Of a DNA stretch of 47,699 nt, positions 38,625 to 46,811 are shown one piece after another. The notes under the pieces are model-generated. The model saw nothing but the letters and a program-made list of their open reading frames with translations, did not search any database and was not told the origin of the DNA. Position 1 is the stretch's first letter. Each line of letters opens with the position of its first letter. The stretch is from Ruthenibacterium sp. (lineage in GTDB: Bacteria; Bacillota; Clostridia; Oscillospirales; Ruminococcaceae). The translations under genes were made by a program, and so were the position numbers. The stretch lies in assembly GCA_020025255.1 (NCBI GenBank), contig JAHHSK010000006.1, positions 1 through 47,699 on the forward strand. Direction: 5' to 3'.

Positions 38625-39605
38625 TCAGCGGGAATTTTTTTGATCGAGACGTTCTTTGAGGCTTTTATAGGCGTTGTACAAGGCGATCGAATCCGGATGC
38701 CCGCAATAGGCAATCGTACCGGGCTGATTCATGATGCCAAGATATTGATAGGCTAACACTTCATCCACATAGGGAGAAACCTGCCGGAGCTGGGTTTCGA
38801 TTCGATCGATCGCGGCAGGCAGCAGCGCGCTTGTGTACACAGTGCCTTCAAAGGTAAACAGCTCCACATCCGCCCAAAGCTTTGCACGTCCGGCTTTATC
38901 GTGTGCGATTTTCAGCGCTTCATAATATGGTGCGGTTTCATCCGGCTGTGATTTTTTTACCCCGACTTCATCCTGATAGGCGATAAAATCGGCATGCAGA
39001 CGTTCCAGCTGTGAAATATACACATCATCGGCTGAAAGCCGGTTTGTTCCGTAAGGGGCGATCATTACGCGAAGCTGCGGGTCAAAGCTTTTGCCGAAAT
39101 CGGAATAAAGGTTCACATATCGCATGAAATCTTCGTCAAAATATTTGCGGATGCAGCTTTCATCCGGCAGATACCAGCCGTAGAAGCTTTTGAATTTTCC
39201 GTATAGGGCATAAAGCTCTTCCATAGCACGAAAGGCGCGCTTTGTCACGGCGGGATCGATCATATTATCCCGTGTGTGGGTCCATATGCCGTAATAGCCT
39301 ACAGACATAAAAACTTTCATTTCACATTTTTCGGCTTCATCCATTAAAATTTCAATCGCATTTTCACAGCCAAAATCAAGGGCGGGCGGATAGATCTTTG
39401 TTTTGAAATAAGCCTCCTCAAACTCTTCGGTTACAAGACTTGAGCAAAGAAGAACAATGTATTTCATACCAAGGGATTTCATTTCGCGTACTTTGGCGCG
39501 CCACTGTTCGGCTGAAAAATGGCGGCAAATCGGATTCCAGTATTTGCCTTCCAGCATGTTGTGATGCTGGAATTCGAACCAGCTTCCGGAAATCGTTTTG
39601 ATCAT
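38625..39605 (-). CDS. DUF4434-like TIM-barrel protein
   Basis: 326 residues, cytoplasmic (no signal peptide). Starts with SGSWFEFQHHN and continues as an alternating barrel: WRAKVREMKSLGMKYIVLLCSS, EKCEMKVFMSVGYYG, KSFYGWYLPDESCIRKYF, LRVMIAPYGTNRL, DFIAYQDEVGVK, KLWADVELFTFEG and VDEVLAYQYLGIMNQPG. The WYLPDE and YQDEVG acidic pairs sit where glycoside-hydrolase-like DUF4434 barrels have their catalytic or metal residues. A sugar-active role is plausible but unproven. Own promoter upstream; possibly co-transcribed with the degenerate ATPase gene. Confidence 0.75.
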   Translation of the reverse strand: MIKTISGSWFEFQHHNMLEGKYWNPICRHFSAEQWRAKVREMKSLGMKYIVLLCSSLVTEEFEEAYFKTKIYPPALDFGCENAIEILMDEAEKCEMKVFMSVGYYGIWTHTRDNMIDPAVTKRAFRAMEELYALYGKFKSFYGWYLPDESCIRKYFDEDFMRYVNLYSDFGKSFDPQLRVMIAPYGTNRLSADDVYISQLERLHADFIAYQDEVGVKKSQPDETAPYYEALKIAHDKAGRAKLWADVELFTFEGTVYTSALLPAAIDRIETQLRQVSPYVDEVLAYQYLGIMNQPGTIAYCGHPDSIALYNAYKSLKERLDQKNSR

Positions 39606-39645
39606 CGCGTTTCATCCTTTCTTGAAGAAAGATTTATTATCCCTA

Positions 39646-39674
39646 TTTATAAAATAAACAACTTATGAAGTCAA
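39646..39674 (-). promoter_or_regulatory. Promoter of the DUF4434-like gene
   Basis: Minus strand TTGACT (39674-39669), 17 bases, TATAAA (39651-39646). Confidence 0.65.
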
Positions 39675-39903
39675 TAGCATCAAGAGGGTATATTAAAAAG
39701 GACAAAAGAAATACAAGAATGATTAAAAATAGCGCTTTTTGTTACATCATTCTATAACGGTATGGAGCGGTTGCTTCGCCGCATTGTATCACAAAGGAAT
39801 TGTTTTTTCATAGGATACTGCACCTGACACACAAAAAACAGTTTGGTTGGCTTTTCAAGAAATTTTTTCGCAGGATTTGAAATCAGGTCAGCAAAACAAG
39901 CAA
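39675..39903. other. Intergenic between divergent promoters, nothing recognised
   Basis: AT-rich stretch between the DUF4434-like gene and the deformylase gene. No ORF with a ribosome binding site, no strong hairpin, no repeat seen. Confidence 0.5.
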
Positions 39904-39933
39904 TAGACAAATGCGGGCATAAAGTGGCATAAT
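39904..39933 (+). promoter_or_regulatory. Promoter of the peptide deformylase-like gene
   Basis: TAGACA (39904-39909), 18 bases, CATAAT (39928-39933), 60 bases before the start. Confidence 0.55.
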
Positions 39934-39992
39934 GTATTAAATATCGTTAAAAAAGACAATTTGAAAAGATGTCAAGAAAGGGGAGCTTTGTG

Positions 39993-40403
39993 ATGATACA
40001 ACCTATTATGAAGGATGCTGTATTCCTTGGACAATGTGCGCAAGATGCATCCATATCGGATCTTGGTATTGCACAGGATCTTTTGGATACGCTTGCCGCA
40101 CATAAGCAAGAGTGCGTGGGTATGGCTGCAAATATGATCGGCATAAAAAAACGCATTATCGTATTTGATGATAACGGCGTATATCGGGTCATGTTCAATC
40201 CTGAAATCGTAAAGAAAAGCGGCTTGTATGAGGCAGAGGAGGCATGCCTTTCCCTTAGCGGCACCCGTAAGACAAAGCGCTATCATTCGATTAAAGTGTG
40301 CTATCAAAACGAATTGTTTCAAACACGCTTTAAGACGTATACAGGCTGGACAGCGCAAATCATTCAGCATGAAATCGATCATTGCAGCGGGATTGTGATT
40401 TGA
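39993..40403 (+). CDS. Peptide deformylase-like protein with altered motif 1
   Basis: 136 residues, short for a deformylase (about 150-180). Motif 2 is EACLSL (Cys at residue 85) and motif 3 is HEIDH (126-130), which together supply the Cys and two His metal ligands and the catalytic Glu. Motif 1, usually GxGLAAPQ, reads GMAANMIG at 43-50, so the conserved Gln that positions the formyl carbonyl is replaced. Such short variants occur beside normal deformylases in clostridia; whether they deformylate N-formyl-Met is unclear. ATG chosen because AAGGGGAG lies 7 bases ahead; an ATG 24 bases upstream has no site. Confidence 0.8.
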   Translation: MIQPIMKDAVFLGQCAQDASISDLGIAQDLLDTLAAHKQECVGMAANMIGIKKRIIVFDDNGVYRVMFNPEIVKKSGLYEAEEACLSLSGTRKTKRYHSIKVCYQNELFQTRFKTYTGWTAQIIQHEIDHCSGIVI

Positions 40404-40494
40404 TGCTGCGGCGCAGGGGCTTTGCGCCAAACCATGCAAGGATACAGGGTGCTGTTTGCAAACAGCAGGAAAGAGAAAGGTCGGAATTATTTCT

Positions 40495-41907
40495 ATGGCA
40501 AATCAAAATAAGCTGAAAATTTTCGATGCGGCTAAAATTCTAAGGCAGATGCCGCTGAATGGGCCTTTGCCCGATAACAGAGAATTGCTGAAAACAGCGT
40601 TTCGTGTGGCCTGGCCCTCCACATTGGAATCCTTTCTGGTTGCATTGGTCAGTGTGGTAGATACGATTATGGTGTCTACATTGGGGGCAGCCGCAATTGC
40701 GGCGATCGGCCTTACCGGGCAGCCGAAATTTATCTGCCTTGCCGTTTTTATGTCGCTGAATGTCGCTGTCAGCGCATTGGTTGCGCGCAGACGCGGAGAA
40801 GGCGATCGGGAGGGGGCAAACCGCATTTTGCTGCAATCGATTCTGATTACAGCAGGCCTGACGCTTCTTGTCACTACTCTTGCTATGATTTTTGCGGAAC
40901 CGATTCTGCGGCTGGCTGGCACCAATGAAGATACGCACGAAATGGCAACGGCTTATTTCCGCATCATCATCGGGGGACAATTTTTCAACGTGATGAATAT
41001 GGTGATCAATGCGGCACAGCGCGGTGTGGGAAACACGAAAATTGCCATGAAGACCAATGTCGTCTCCAACCTTGTCAATATCGTGTTCAATTACTTACTG
41101 ATTGGCGGGCATTTTGGATTCCCGGCATTAGGCGTCAAAGGCGCCGCGATCGCCACGGTGCTTGGAACGATTGTGGCATGCGCAATGGCAATTCGATCGG
41201 TAAGTGATCCGAACGGATTCCTGTATTTGTTTTATGAGAAAAAGGTTCCGAAATTTGAAAAGGAAACGATCGGTACGATTGTCAATATCAGCTCGTCAAC
41301 ATTGGCAGAACAGTTGTTTTTGCGGCTTGGCTTCCTGATGTATACCATGATCGTTGCGCGCCTTGGTACAAATGCTTTCGCTGCGCATCAAATCGGCATG
41401 AACATTCTTACCATTTCCTTTTCGTTTGGCGATGGCCTTTCCGTTGCCGCTGTTTCGCTGGTGGGCAGGAGCCTTGGCGAAAAACGGCCGGATCTTGCTA
41501 AAGTGTATGGCGGGTTTTGTCAGCGGCTTGGCTTCCTTTGCTCGCTTGCAGTTGCAATTATTTATACGACGCTGGGAAATCCGATTTTCCGATTGTTTTC
41601 GGATGATCCGGAAATCCTGAACTATGGTGTGATGATCATGCAGTTTGTATCGATCATTGTGTTTTTGCAGATTTCACAGGTCGTTTTCAGCGGCTGTCTG
41701 CGCGGCGGCGGGGATACGCGGTTCGTTGCCCTCGTTTCGCTGATCAGTGTTGCGTTGATTCGTCCGCTTTCCGGCTGGCTGTTTGTTTATCCGCTCAACT
41801 GGGGGTTGTTCGGTGCCTGGCTGGGGCTTGCCTTGGATCAGATCACGCGTTTGCTCCTGACGCGGTGGCGTTTTAAAAATGACAAATGGCTGAAAATCAA
41901 AATTTGA
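40495..41907 (+). CDS. MATE family efflux transporter (second copy)
   Basis: 470 residues, 12 helices. N-terminal cytoplasmic segment of about 30 residues, then AWPSTLESFLVALVSVVDTIMVSTLG, GLTGQPKFICLAVFMSLNVAVSALVARRRGE, and in the second half SSSTLAEQLFLRLGFLMYTMIVARLGTNAFAAHQIG, typical of clostridial MATE proteins. Divergent from the MATE protein encoded at 34258-35685. The ATG lacks an ideally placed Shine-Dalgarno (AAAGG about 14 bases away); a TTG 39 bases upstream has none either. Followed by its own terminator. Confidence 0.9.
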   Translation: MANQNKLKIFDAAKILRQMPLNGPLPDNRELLKTAFRVAWPSTLESFLVALVSVVDTIMVSTLGAAAIAAIGLTGQPKFICLAVFMSLNVAVSALVARRRGEGDREGANRILLQSILITAGLTLLVTTLAMIFAEPILRLAGTNEDTHEMATAYFRIIIGGQFFNVMNMVINAAQRGVGNTKIAMKTNVVSNLVNIVFNYLLIGGHFGFPALGVKGAAIATVLGTIVACAMAIRSVSDPNGFLYLFYEKKVPKFEKETIGTIVNISSSTLAEQLFLRLGFLMYTMIVARLGTNAFAAHQIGMNILTISFSFGDGLSVAAVSLVGRSLGEKRPDLAKVYGGFCQRLGFLCSLAVAIIYTTLGNPIFRLFSDDPEILNYGVMIMQFVSIIVFLQISQVVFSGCLRGGGDTRFVALVSLISVALIRPLSGWLFVYPLNWGLFGAWLGLALDQITRLLLTRWRFKNDKWLKIKI

Positions 41908-41951
41908 TGAATGCTTTTGGCGGGAAGCCGTAATGAGCGCGGCGATTGCAC

Positions 41952-41987
41952 AAAAAGGGAGAAGGGTGCAGCACCTTCTCCTTTTTT
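41952..41987 (+). terminator. Terminator after the second MATE gene
   Basis: GGAGAAGG / CCTTCTCC stem with a GTGC/GCA extension and a single bulge, then TTTTTTG; A-run on the left flank. Confidence 0.88.
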
Positions 41988-42199
41988 GCAATCGGGATGC
42001 TGAGGGGAACGCAGGTGCGGTTTCCCGGCTGCATGCAGGGCAGAGCATGCTCGCGGTGCTTCAAAAACGGGTTTTGATAAAACAGCATTCTTTTGCAGCA
42101 TTGCCGGATGACGGCAGAGTTGAAAGCAAGCGGCTGCAACCGGATTGTGGAAAATGGGGCTTGCCTGTGTTTGATGTATCCAAAGCGAAACAGATGTGG
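41988..42199. other. Intergenic upstream of sdaAB, no gene seen
   Basis: Open frames here have no ribosome binding site and read as shadows of nothing. A TGGTAAAAT (-10 with TG extension, TAAAAT at 42200-42205) is the best candidate promoter element for sdaAB; the -35 is poor. Confidence 0.35.
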
Positions 42200-42237
42200 T
42201 AAAATAAAAGCAATATCTTTCTTTCGGAGGAGAACAC

Positions 42238-42897
42238 ATGAATGTATTCGATATCATAGGCCCGGTGATGATTGGGCCGTCCAGCTCCCATACAGCCGGG
42301 GCGGCACGGCTTGGGCTGGTGGCCCGTTCGCTGCTTGATGCACCGGCGGTATCAGCGGAAATCCAATTACACGGCAGCTTTGCCAAGACCTATCGGGGAC
42401 ACGGAACCGATAAGGCGCTGGTTGCGGGGATCCTGGGAATGAAGCCGGATGATGTCCGTCTGCGCGACAGCCTGCAAATTGCCGCACAGCAGGGGCTTTC
42501 GGTTGCGTTTATTCCAACCGTGATCGAAAATGCCCACCCCAATACAGCACGGATCTCTTTGTGTGATGCAAAGGGGAATCGAATCAGCATCCAGGGAGCT
42601 TCGGTCGGGGGCGGGAATATTCTGGTGACGAAAGTGAATGGAATGAGTGTGAAGATCAGCGGGCAGTATACTACGCTGATTGTGCTTCATAAAGATGCAC
42701 CGGGAACGATTGCAGCCGTAACCGAAGAAATGAGCCGGCGGGGGGTTAATATCTGTAATTTCCGCCTTGCACGGGCATCCAAAGGCGGCATAGCCATTAT
42801 GACGATCGAAGTGGATGGCACACTGCAGCCGGATATGCAGGAACGCATTTCTAAACTGCCGAACGTGATGAACTGCACATTACTTGCGCCGATGTGA
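42238..42897 (+). CDS. sdaAB: L-serine dehydratase, iron-sulfur-dependent, beta subunit
   Basis: 219 residues. N-terminal serine dehydratase beta domain (FDIIGPVMIGPSSSHTAGAARLG, then LHGSFAKTYRGHGTDKALVAGILG) and a C-terminal ACT domain (about 148-219, TLIVLHKDAPGTIAAVTEEMSRRGVNICNFRLAR). With the alpha subunit it deaminates L-serine to pyruvate and ammonia; the oxygen-labile 4Fe-4S form is typical of anaerobes. CGGAGGAG precedes the ATG; the alpha gene follows after 22 bases. Confidence 0.95.
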   Translation: MNVFDIIGPVMIGPSSSHTAGAARLGLVARSLLDAPAVSAEIQLHGSFAKTYRGHGTDKALVAGILGMKPDDVRLRDSLQIAAQQGLSVAFIPTVIENAHPNTARISLCDAKGNRISIQGASVGGGNILVTKVNGMSVKISGQYTTLIVLHKDAPGTIAAVTEEMSRRGVNICNFRLARASKGGIAIMTIEVDGTLQPDMQERISKLPNVMNCTLLAPM

Positions 42898-42919
42898 TTT
42901 ACAGTAAGGAGGTGATCGG

Positions 42920-43846
42920 ATGAGTTTAAAATATGATTCAATAGCCGGTCTGATCGACGCGGCCAAGGAAAACGGATGTAAAATCTCAGAGCTTGTGCTC
43001 AAGCAGCAGGCAGAGGAAATGGAACAGCCGGAAGATGTGCTTTATGCACAAATGAAAAGCAATTATGCCGTTATGGCAGAATCGGTAAAGGAAGGGCAGA
43101 AGCCGGGGGTTGTTTCCACAAGCGGGCTTTCAGGCGGGGATGCCTACCGCATGGCACAGGCGGTGAACAAAGGCAATACGCTGTGCGGGGCGCTGTTTGG
43201 CAAGGCACTGGTGCGCGCGCTTGCCGTCAGCGAATGGAACGCTGCCATGGGGCGGATCGTCGCAGCGCCGACGGCAGGTTCCTGCGGGATTCTTCCGGCG
43301 GCGATCCTCACCATTCAGGAAGCGGAAAATCTGCCGGAGCGGGATTGCGTCATGGCGTTATTCACTGCAAGTGCAATCGGCATGGTAATTGCTAAAAACG
43401 CTTGTGTGGCAGGGGCGCAAGGGGGCTGTCAGGCAGAATGCGGCAGTGCGGCAGCTATGGCGGCCGCTGCACTGGTGGAACTGTGCGGCGGTACGCCGGA
43501 TATGGTAGGGGATGCGGTTTCCATTACCATTGGCAATGTGCTGGGGCTTGTATGCGATCCGGTTGCAGGGCTTGTGGAAATCCCTTGCATTCATCGAAAT
43601 GCATCCGGGGTCGCAAATGCCTTTGTGGCAGCTCAGCTCGCCGTAGCAGGGGTTCGCAGCCCGATTCCTGCGGATGAATCGATTCTTGCAATGAAACGGG
43701 TCGGGGATGCAATGCCGGCGTCCTTGAAAGAAACTGCGGAAGGCGGTCTTGCGGCAACTCCTTCCGGAAAGCGCTTGTACCAACAGGTGTTTGGAGAACA
43801 AGAACCCGCAAGCTGCCCTTCCGGCTGCCGCGGGTGCAGAAGGTAA
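42920..43846 (+). CDS. sdaAA: L-serine dehydratase, iron-sulfur-dependent, alpha subunit
   Basis: 308 residues. Catalytic subunit that binds the 4Fe-4S cluster; family segments VVSTSGLSGGDAYRM, AAPTAGSCGILPAAILTIQEAENL, NACVAGAQGGCQAECGSAAAMAAAAL (cluster cysteines) and CDPVAGLVEIPCIHRNASGVANA. The tail CPSGCRGCRR is cysteine rich, as in many clostridial homologues. GTAAGGAGGTGATCGG gives a very strong ribosome binding site. Confidence 0.95.
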   Translation: MSLKYDSIAGLIDAAKENGCKISELVLKQQAEEMEQPEDVLYAQMKSNYAVMAESVKEGQKPGVVSTSGLSGGDAYRMAQAVNKGNTLCGALFGKALVRALAVSEWNAAMGRIVAAPTAGSCGILPAAILTIQEAENLPERDCVMALFTASAIGMVIAKNACVAGAQGGCQAECGSAAAMAAAALVELCGGTPDMVGDAVSITIGNVLGLVCDPVAGLVEIPCIHRNASGVANAFVAAQLAVAGVRSPIPADESILAMKRVGDAMPASLKETAEGGLAATPSGKRLYQQVFGEQEPASCPSGCRGCRR

Positions 43847-43896
43847 CAAGAAAGAATACGATCAAAGCTCGTTGCTTTTCCTATAAAAAAAGAATC

Positions 43897-43945
43897 AAAC
43901 CCTCCCGCTGTGAAAGCACTGCAATGCACAGCGGGAGGGTTTTGT
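43897..43945. terminator. Terminator between sdaAA and cwlD (bidirectional)
   Basis: 15-bp perfect stem AAACCCTCCCGCTGT (43897-43911) / ACAGCGGGAGGGTTT (43928-43942), T-rich on the plus side and on the minus side, serving convergent operons. Confidence 0.85.
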
Positions 43946-44041
43946 CATACGCAGGGAAAAACGGCCTTCTATGGAAGGGCATCCTATGGATAATGCAGAC
44001 ACAAGAAGAATCCCTCACAGCAAAACTCCCAAAAAAGGAAA

Positions 44042-44848
44042 TCAGGCAAGAGGGTCGGTGCCGAAATACTGGCACAGGGCTTCGTAATAAATGCGGGCAG
44101 CGCGTTGGCAGCCTTCGGTTCCTGCCCAGTTTTCCACATCGTTGTAGTTGGTCAAAAAGCATTGTTCGATCAGTACGGCAGGACAATCCGAATTTTCAAT
44201 GATGCCGAAGCTTTTAAAACTGCGTATTCGGGTATCGGTGCTGTCGACAATGATTTTTCGCTTGCCGTCATAATAGGCAAAACGGATTCCGTTTTCGCCG
44301 CGCAAGCGGTGTCCGGCATCGCCCATGCCTTTGGAAAGCAGGGAAGCCAACCGCAGAGATTCCTGCGAAAAATCGTGTCCGGGCGGCTGGGGAAAGCATT
44401 CAAACCCATGGGATTGGCGGGTGCTGTTATCGCAGTTGGCATGAATGCTAAGCAGAACCTCGGCATTCGATTGATTCACGGCTTGAAAGCGATCGCGTAT
44501 GGATTTATCTTCTCCGTTGCTGCGCGTGCGCAATGGGTGGTAATTCGGGTCTTTTTCCAAAAGGGCATATAATGCATCGACCGTTGCTTCGCACACATCC
44601 ACTTCGCGAACCAATTCCGATGCGCCGGGATCCATGCCGCCGTGTCCGGGGTCAAGGGCTACGATGTGCTGGGCAAAGGCGTTTTCTTTTTCGTCCTTCC
44701 CGGATTGAGCTGGGGGAATTTGCGGCTTGGAATGGGAAGCATTGGAAAAAGAAAAAAATCGGAACACACAAAACACAAGCCCAAATAATGCGATAGAACC
44801 CAACACAAGCACAACGGCGGAAAAGATATGCGGTGTTTTGCGTTGCAT
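44042..44848 (-). CDS. cwlD: N-acetylmuramoyl-L-alanine amidase, CwlD-like
   Basis: 268 residues. One N-terminal membrane anchor (about 10-32) then an Amidase_3 domain. Zinc ligands: His in ALDPGHGGMDPG (about 72), Glu in the REVDVCEAT region, His in LLSIHANCDN; catalytic Glu in AVLIEQCFLTN. Lies 12 bases after the PdaA-like gene in the same operon. In Bacillus, CwlD removes the peptide from muramic acid so PdaA can make the delta-lactam of spore cortex; the pairing here makes the CwlD role likely, although other Amidase_3 enzymes look alike. Confidence 0.85.
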   Translation of the reverse strand: MQRKTPHIFSAVVLVLGSIALFGLVFCVFRFFSFSNASHSKPQIPPAQSGKDEKENAFAQHIVALDPGHGGMDPGASELVREVDVCEATVDALYALLEKDPNYHPLRTRSNGEDKSIRDRFQAVNQSNAEVLLSIHANCDNSTRQSHGFECFPQPPGHDFSQESLRLASLLSKGMGDAGHRLRGENGIRFAYYDGKRKIIVDSTDTRIRSFKSFGIIENSDCPAVLIEQCFLTNYNDVENWAGTEGCQRAARIYYEALCQYFGTDPLA

Positions 44849-44860
44849 AAAAGCAGCACC

Positions 44861-45703
44861 TCATTCTTCCGGAAGAACGGGAATCGCGCTCAATTCGGTA
44901 AGAGATCCAAAAGAATAACCCATTTCTTCCCATTTGGTCAAAAGCTCATCTAAAATCTCGGCGTTGGTTGCGCTTGTGGAATGAAGCAGAACGATCGCCC
45001 CGTTGTGCGTGCGTGAAAGCAGCTTGGAAAATGCAGTTTCGTGGGAAGGCTGGGCGTCTGGGTCCCAATCCACATAGGCAAGGCTCCAGAAAATGGTCTG
45101 ATATCCCAGTGATTTCGCCCATTTCAGGTTGCTGTCGCTGAACTTTCCTTCCGGGGGGCGATAAAAATGATCCAGTGGTTTCCCAACCGTTTCTTCATAA
45201 AGTGCGGCAAGATCATTAAGCTCCTTTTTGAATTCCGTCTCGTTTTTTTGCGACATATCCGGATGATGATAGGTGTGATTGCCTACAATATGGCCTTCGG
45301 CAGCCATGCGTTTTACAAGATCAGGATTTTCTTTGACAAAATGGCTGACAACGAAAAACGCGCCGGGTGCGTTATGCTTTTTTAACGCATCCAGAATCGG
45401 AGCGGTATTTCCGTTTTCATAGCCGGCATCAAAAGTAAGATACAGCCGCTTTTGGGCAGAATCTCCGCAATAAAAGGCATCGTAAGGGCGCAGATCTTCT
45501 GCGGGAAGATTCGGCACCGGAGGTTCGCGTTCCGTTTGAAAGGAAAGCCCCCATTCATACGATGCAGCTGCCACAGCGGGGGCAGACGCAACGGAATCCG
45601 TGCGAAGGCTCCGCCCATAAATAAGAATGCTGCCCACCGCAAGGATGCCTGCAACGGTGCAAAGTGTGGTGTGTAAGGTTTGTTTTGAAATGCAAAGATA
45701 CAA
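44861..45703 (-). CDS. pdaA: PdaA-like muramic-delta-lactam polysaccharide deacetylase
   Basis: 280 residues. Uncleaved signal/membrane anchor at about 10-30, then a NodB deacetylase domain: LYLTFDAGYENGNT (TFDA instead of TFDD, as in the PdaA subgroup), IVGNHTYHHPDM with the zinc His pair, YRPPEGKFSD and ALVLLHSTSA-like IVLLHSTSATNAEIL. Start is a TTG with CAGGTG 7 bases before it; no ATG is available nearby. Deacetylates and cyclises muramic acid to the cortex lactam. A sporulation-type promoter is at 45728-45755. Confidence 0.88.
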   Translation of the reverse strand: MYLCISKQTLHTTLCTVAGILAVGSILIYGRSLRTDSVASAPAVAAASYEWGLSFQTEREPPVPNLPAEDLRPYDAFYCGDSAQKRLYLTFDAGYENGNTAPILDALKKHNAPGAFFVVSHFVKENPDLVKRMAAEGHIVGNHTYHHPDMSQKNETEFKKELNDLAALYEETVGKPLDHFYRPPEGKFSDSNLKWAKSLGYQTIFWSLAYVDWDPDAQPSHETAFSKLLSRTHNGAIVLLHSTSATNAEILDELLTKWEEMGYSFGSLTELSAIPVLPEE

Positions 45704-45727
45704 TTTTGTTCACCTGCCTTGTATTGA

Positions 45728-45755
45728 ATTGTATGCAAAGCAGGGAAAAAACATG
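45728..45755 (-). promoter_or_regulatory. Possible sporulation sigma promoter of pdaA-cwlD
   Basis: Minus strand CATGTT (45755-45750), 14 bases, CATACAAT (45735-45728). The -10 is identical to the sigma-E consensus and close to sigma-G; the 14-base spacing also fits these factors and not sigma-A. Confidence 0.6.
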
Positions 45756-45784
45756 TTTATAGAAACGGGATGATTCGGCAATCG

Positions 45785-45819
45785 AAAAAGCCTGCCCCCA
45801 TGGTAAAAGGGGACAGGCT
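45785..45819 (-). terminator. Terminator after the CDF-like gene
   Basis: AGCCTGCCCC (45789-45798) / GGGGACAGGCT (45809-45819) with TTTTTCG following on the minus strand. Confidence 0.85.
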
Positions 45820-45844
45820 GCAAAAATAATGGTAAATTAGTAAA

Positions 45845-46771
45845 TTAAAGGGAGGAAGGCAAGACATCGGGAATCGAATCATGCGGGGTTAGAATCAGTT
45901 CACACGAACAGTTTTCAAACTCACGATTCAGTGCACTGTTTATTTCCAGAATCGCCTGCCGAAGCGTATCAATCGAAAAGCAGCTTTCATCCAAAGCTTC
46001 AAAATAAATTGCAGCCCACAGCCTTCGTCCGGTTCGGGTAACATCATAGAATACCGGCACAAAAGAATATCGCGCCAGAATCGTGTCGCAGATTCCTTTG
46101 ATCGCTTGAACCGTTTGCTCTTCTGGAGAAAACAGAAAGATATCGCGCATTGCACCGTAAAGCAGCTTTATGTTTTCAGGCAGCATGGAAATTACGATCA
46201 AGATCGTAATAAGCTGATCGAAATAAAGCGAAAGGAAGGAAAGCGGCGTGTGCTCGAGTGCTGCAGAGCATAAGAACGCGGCGGCAATCCCGAAGCTGTA
46301 CCGGATATCTAACTTCCACCCAAGGATTTCCGCATCCACCGTTGGCGATGACAGCCTGCTGTTCATGCGCTTCATAACCAGAAAAATGGCAAGGCTGGCA
46401 ATACCAAGCAGGATTTGAAATACGGCTACGGAAAGGCTGTTGACGGGATTCCCGCCGGAAACAAAAGATTGAATGACGTTGATCGATACGCTCAACGTAA
46501 CCGAAAGCATCATAAAGCCCTTGATGATCAGAAAAATAGATTCCACCTGAAAGAATCCGTAGGGGCGCTTTTCAGAAATCGGCCGATGGAACAGCGGGGT
46601 TAGAAAAAGAATCAGTGCAACGAAAATAAGTTCGGTTGAATCATAAACCGCATCCATTAAAGCGGAATGGGAATGGCTGAAAATGGAAAATACAAGCTCG
46701 AAAATCGCAAAGGCAAGTCCGGCTGCAAAAGAAATCCATAAAACGCGTTTTTCGCCTTTTTCGCTGGACAT
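45845..46771 (-). CDS. Cation diffusion facilitator-like transporter with altered metal site
   Basis: 308 residues, six membrane helices in about 10-215 and a C-terminal cytoplasmic domain (about 220-308) of the CDF type. Helix 2 keeps an acidic pair (SALMDAVYDSTELI, DxxxD). Helix 5, where classical CDF zinc/iron exporters have HxxxD, reads VDAEILGWKLD, with no histidine. No His-rich loop. This suggests a different metal or a non-zinc substrate. AAGGAG precedes the ATG; 40 bases separate it from the upstream EFR1 gene with no terminator, so the two are probably co-transcribed. Confidence 0.82.
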   Translation of the reverse strand: MSSEKGEKRVLWISFAAGLAFAIFELVFSIFSHSHSALMDAVYDSTELIFVALILFLTPLFHRPISEKRPYGFFQVESIFLIIKGFMMLSVTLSVSINVIQSFVSGGNPVNSLSVAVFQILLGIASLAIFLVMKRMNSRLSSPTVDAEILGWKLDIRYSFGIAAAFLCSAALEHTPLSFLSLYFDQLITILIVISMLPENIKLLYGAMRDIFLFSPEEQTVQAIKGICDTILARYSFVPVFYDVTRTGRRLWAAIYFEALDESCFSIDTLRQAILEINSALNREFENCSCELILTPHDSIPDVLPSSL

Positions 46772-46811
46772 AAGTAAAACTCCTTAAAAACAAACAGTTG
46801 GATCGTTTCGA

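Noticed and set aside
34258..41907. Recent duplication of MATE transporters
   Set aside because: The two proteins differ widely in sequence and flanks; they are ordinary distant paralogues.
10147..43942. Three terminators (10147, 34206, 43897) share ACCCTCC/GGAGGGT arms and might be copies of a mobile hairpin
   Set aside because: Loops and flanks differ completely; GC-rich terminator stems of this composition arise independently.
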